Assembly: GCF_035594125.1 (NCBI RefSeq)
Contig: NC_087158.1
Coordinates: forward strand, 8,048,501 to 8,112,500
Direction: 5' to 3'
Source: Scylla paramamosain
Lineage: Eukaryota > Arthropoda > Malacostraca > Decapoda > Portunidae
DNA length: 64,000 nucleotides
The translations under genes and the position numbers were made by a program. The notes below the pieces were generated by a model that was given only the letters and a program-made list of their open reading frames with translations, ran no database searches and was not told the DNA's origin. This document shows, in pieces, positions 62,218 through 64,000 of the stretch; position 1 is the stretch's first letter; each line of letters opens with the position of its first letter.

Positions 62218-64000
62218 TTTTTTTTCTTTTCTTCCCCTTCATGTAGGAGTGGCACAGGCCAAGGGAAACAAAAATTCCAGCAAAAAAAAAAAAAAAAAAA
62301 ACAGCCACTGAGGTGCCAGTCCCCAAACAGTCAAAAATGTTAGTCAAAAATACAAGTTAAGTGTCTTGAAACCTCACTCTTGAAAGAGTTCAAGTCATAG
62401 GAAGGTGGAAATACAGAGGCAGGCAGGGAATTCCAAGGTTTACTAGAGAAAGGGATGAATGATTGAGAATACTGGTTAACTTGCATTAGGGAAATGGACA
62501 GAATAGGGATGAGAGAAAAAAGCAAGTCTTATGCAGCAAAACCAAGGGAGGAGGGGAGGCATGCACTTCACAAGATAAGAAGAGCAGTTGGCATGAAAAT
62601 AGCAGTAGAAGATAGCAAGAGATGCAACATTGCAGCAATGAGAATGAGGCTGAAGACGGTCAGTTAGAGGAAAGGAGTTGATGAGATGGAAAACTTTTGA
62701 TTACACCCTATCTAAAAGATAGCATACTACATACATGGACGGATAAGGAGGGGTGGGGGTGAGAAAAACTGGTGAAGAAGACTGATGCCTAACTTCACAG
62801 AAACTGTTTTAGCTAGAGATAAGATGTGAAGTTTCCAGTTTAGATTATGATTAAAGGACAGAGGACAGACTGAGGATGTTCAGTGTAGAGAAGGGGGACG
62901 GTTGAGTGTCACTGAAGAAGAGGGGATAGTTGTCTGGAAGGTTGTGTCGAGTTGATAGACGGAGGAATTGAATTCTTGGGACACTGAACAATACTAAGTT
63001 CACTCTCCCCCAGTCAGAAATTTTGGAGAGATCAGAAGTCAGGAATTCTGTGGCTTCCTTGTGTGAACTGTTTACTTCCTGAAGGATTGGACATCTACAA
63101 AAAGACGCGGAAAAGTGCAGGGTGGTATCATCAGCATAGGAATGGAAAGGACAAAAGTTTGGTTTAGAAGGTCATTGATGAATAATAGGAAGAGAGTGGG
63201 TGACAGGACAAAACCCTGAGGAACACCATTGTCAATAGATTTAGGAGAAGAACAGTGACCATCTACCACAGTACCAATAGAATGGTCAGAAAAGAAACTC
63301 GAGATCAAGTTACCAAGAGAAGGATAGAGGCTGTAGGAGGGTAATTTGGAAATCAAAGCTTTGTGCCACTCTATCAAAAGCTTTTGATATGTCTAAGGCA
63401 TCAGCAAAAGATTCACCAAAATCTCTAAAAGAGGATAATCAAGACTCAATAAGGAAAGCCGGATCACCAGTAGAGTGGCATTGACGGAACCCATACTGTT
63501 GATCAGATAGAAGGTTGTGAAGTGATAGATGTTTAAGAATCTTCCTGTTGATGCATTAAAAACTTCAGATAAGCAGGAAATTACAGCAACAGGATGGTTA
63601 TTTGAGGGATTAGAACGGTCACCCTTTTTAGGAATAGGCTGAATGTAGGCAAGATTCCAGGAAGAAGAAAAGATAGATGTTGATAGACAAAGATGAAAGA
63701 GTTTGACTAGGCAAGGTGCAAGCACAGAGGAGCAGTTTTGGAGAACAATAGGAGGGACCCCATCAGGTCCATAAGCCTTCCGAGGGTTTAGGCCAGCAAG
63801 GGCATGGAAAAACATCATTGTGAAGAATTTTAATAGGTAGCATGGAGGATGGAGGAGAGGGAGGAACAAGCCCTGAATTGTCCAAGGTAGAGTTTTTAGC
63901 AAAGGTTTGAGCAAAGAGTTCAGCTTTAGAGATAGATATGATAACAGTGGTACCATCTGGTTGAAATAAAGGAGGGAAAGAAGAAGCAAAGTTATTGGAG
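62218..64000 (-). mobile_element. Jockey/I-type LINE copy C, running off the window
   Basis: Minus-strand relative of copy A: 3' UTR near 62235-62340 (complement of GTTTCCCTTGGCCTGTGCCA), an internal A run at 62281-62300, reverse transcriptase, and the endonuclease/RT linker at the right edge (complement of CTCCAATAACTTTGCTTCTT, as in copy A at 45612). It continues beyond 64000, so its 5' end is not seen. Confidence 0.93.
62340..64000 (-). pseudogene. Reverse transcriptase of LINE copy C (broken)
   Basis: Blocks in order from the right edge: [20 protein letters not shown] (in 63989-63393), [15 protein letters not shown], then [40 protein letters not shown] and [12 protein letters not shown] (63377-63072), and [20 protein letters not shown] at 62340. 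Several frameshifts and small deletions are present, including loss of bases in VIEWHKALI. At the linker this copy keeps CTCTTTGCTC (complement), the ungapped version of the site deleted in copy A. Confidence 0.9.

Overview
The window reads as arthropod nuclear DNA, most likely from a decapod crustacean (a crab-like genome). The basis is AT-rich intergenic sequence with very long dinucleotide microsatellites, several non-LTR retrotransposon families of kinds I associate with decapod assemblies, Penelope-like elements, and exon-like islands with GT/AG borders. No prokaryotic genes, rRNA, tRNA or CRISPR were seen. The species cannot be fixed from the sequence alone.

About 318-42803 (two thirds of the window) is one satellite-type locus. 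Its basic monomer is about 95-100 bp: a TTAGG(T/C)ACCAAAACG-like start, then ATGCAAA, a CTCTATATGGGAAA-like middle, ACATTACgAGAAACGTGT, then TTTTGAGTGTTTTTGAG. About ten diverged monomers in a fixed order, plus one AT-rich island (poly-T run followed by TTCATAGGTACCGAGATGCC), make a higher-order unit of about 1.1 kb. I count roughly thirty units or part-units. Orientation is + in 318-9832, 10287-14184, 19470-31030 (broken by a LINE and a small inversion) and - in 31031-42803. Short inverted blocks lie at 9833-10286 and 26414-26904. A scrambled, non-higher-order zone fills 14185-18975. Non-satellite pieces lie at 1-317 and 18976-19392, and a 5'-truncated LINE sits at 23067-24775. The many short reading frames in the array are by-products of the repeat and are not genes.

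From 42804 on the DNA is low-copy and heavily invaded by transposons. 44112-47470 is a nearly complete jockey/I-type LINE with apurinic endonuclease and reverse transcriptase, broken by one 2-nt deletion. Two truncated minus-strand copies of the same family lie at 57476-59097 and 62218-64000. Other elements are two nested TIR elements (47884-48490 and 48141-48339), a Penelope remnant (48505-49184), an ORF1/endonuclease LINE fragment (49590-51441), a CR1-like LINE (53330-56310) carrying a nested Penelope-like element with a GIY-YIG domain (53532-54837), a minus-strand LINE fragment (59290-60560) and a pair of tRNA-like SINE copies (61605-61723 and 62101-62217).

Three stretches look like host exons: a minus-strand Ser/Pro-rich exon with good splice sites at both ends (52045-52527), a plus-strand acidic exon (43720-43903) and a possible plus-strand terminal exon encoding a membrane segment (56499-56622). 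They suggest the right third is the intron-rich body of one or more ordinary genes next to a large satellite block. The most notable system in the window is the higher-order satellite, with its regular AT islands and duplicated inversion breakpoints. A centromeric or heterochromatic role is possible but unproven.
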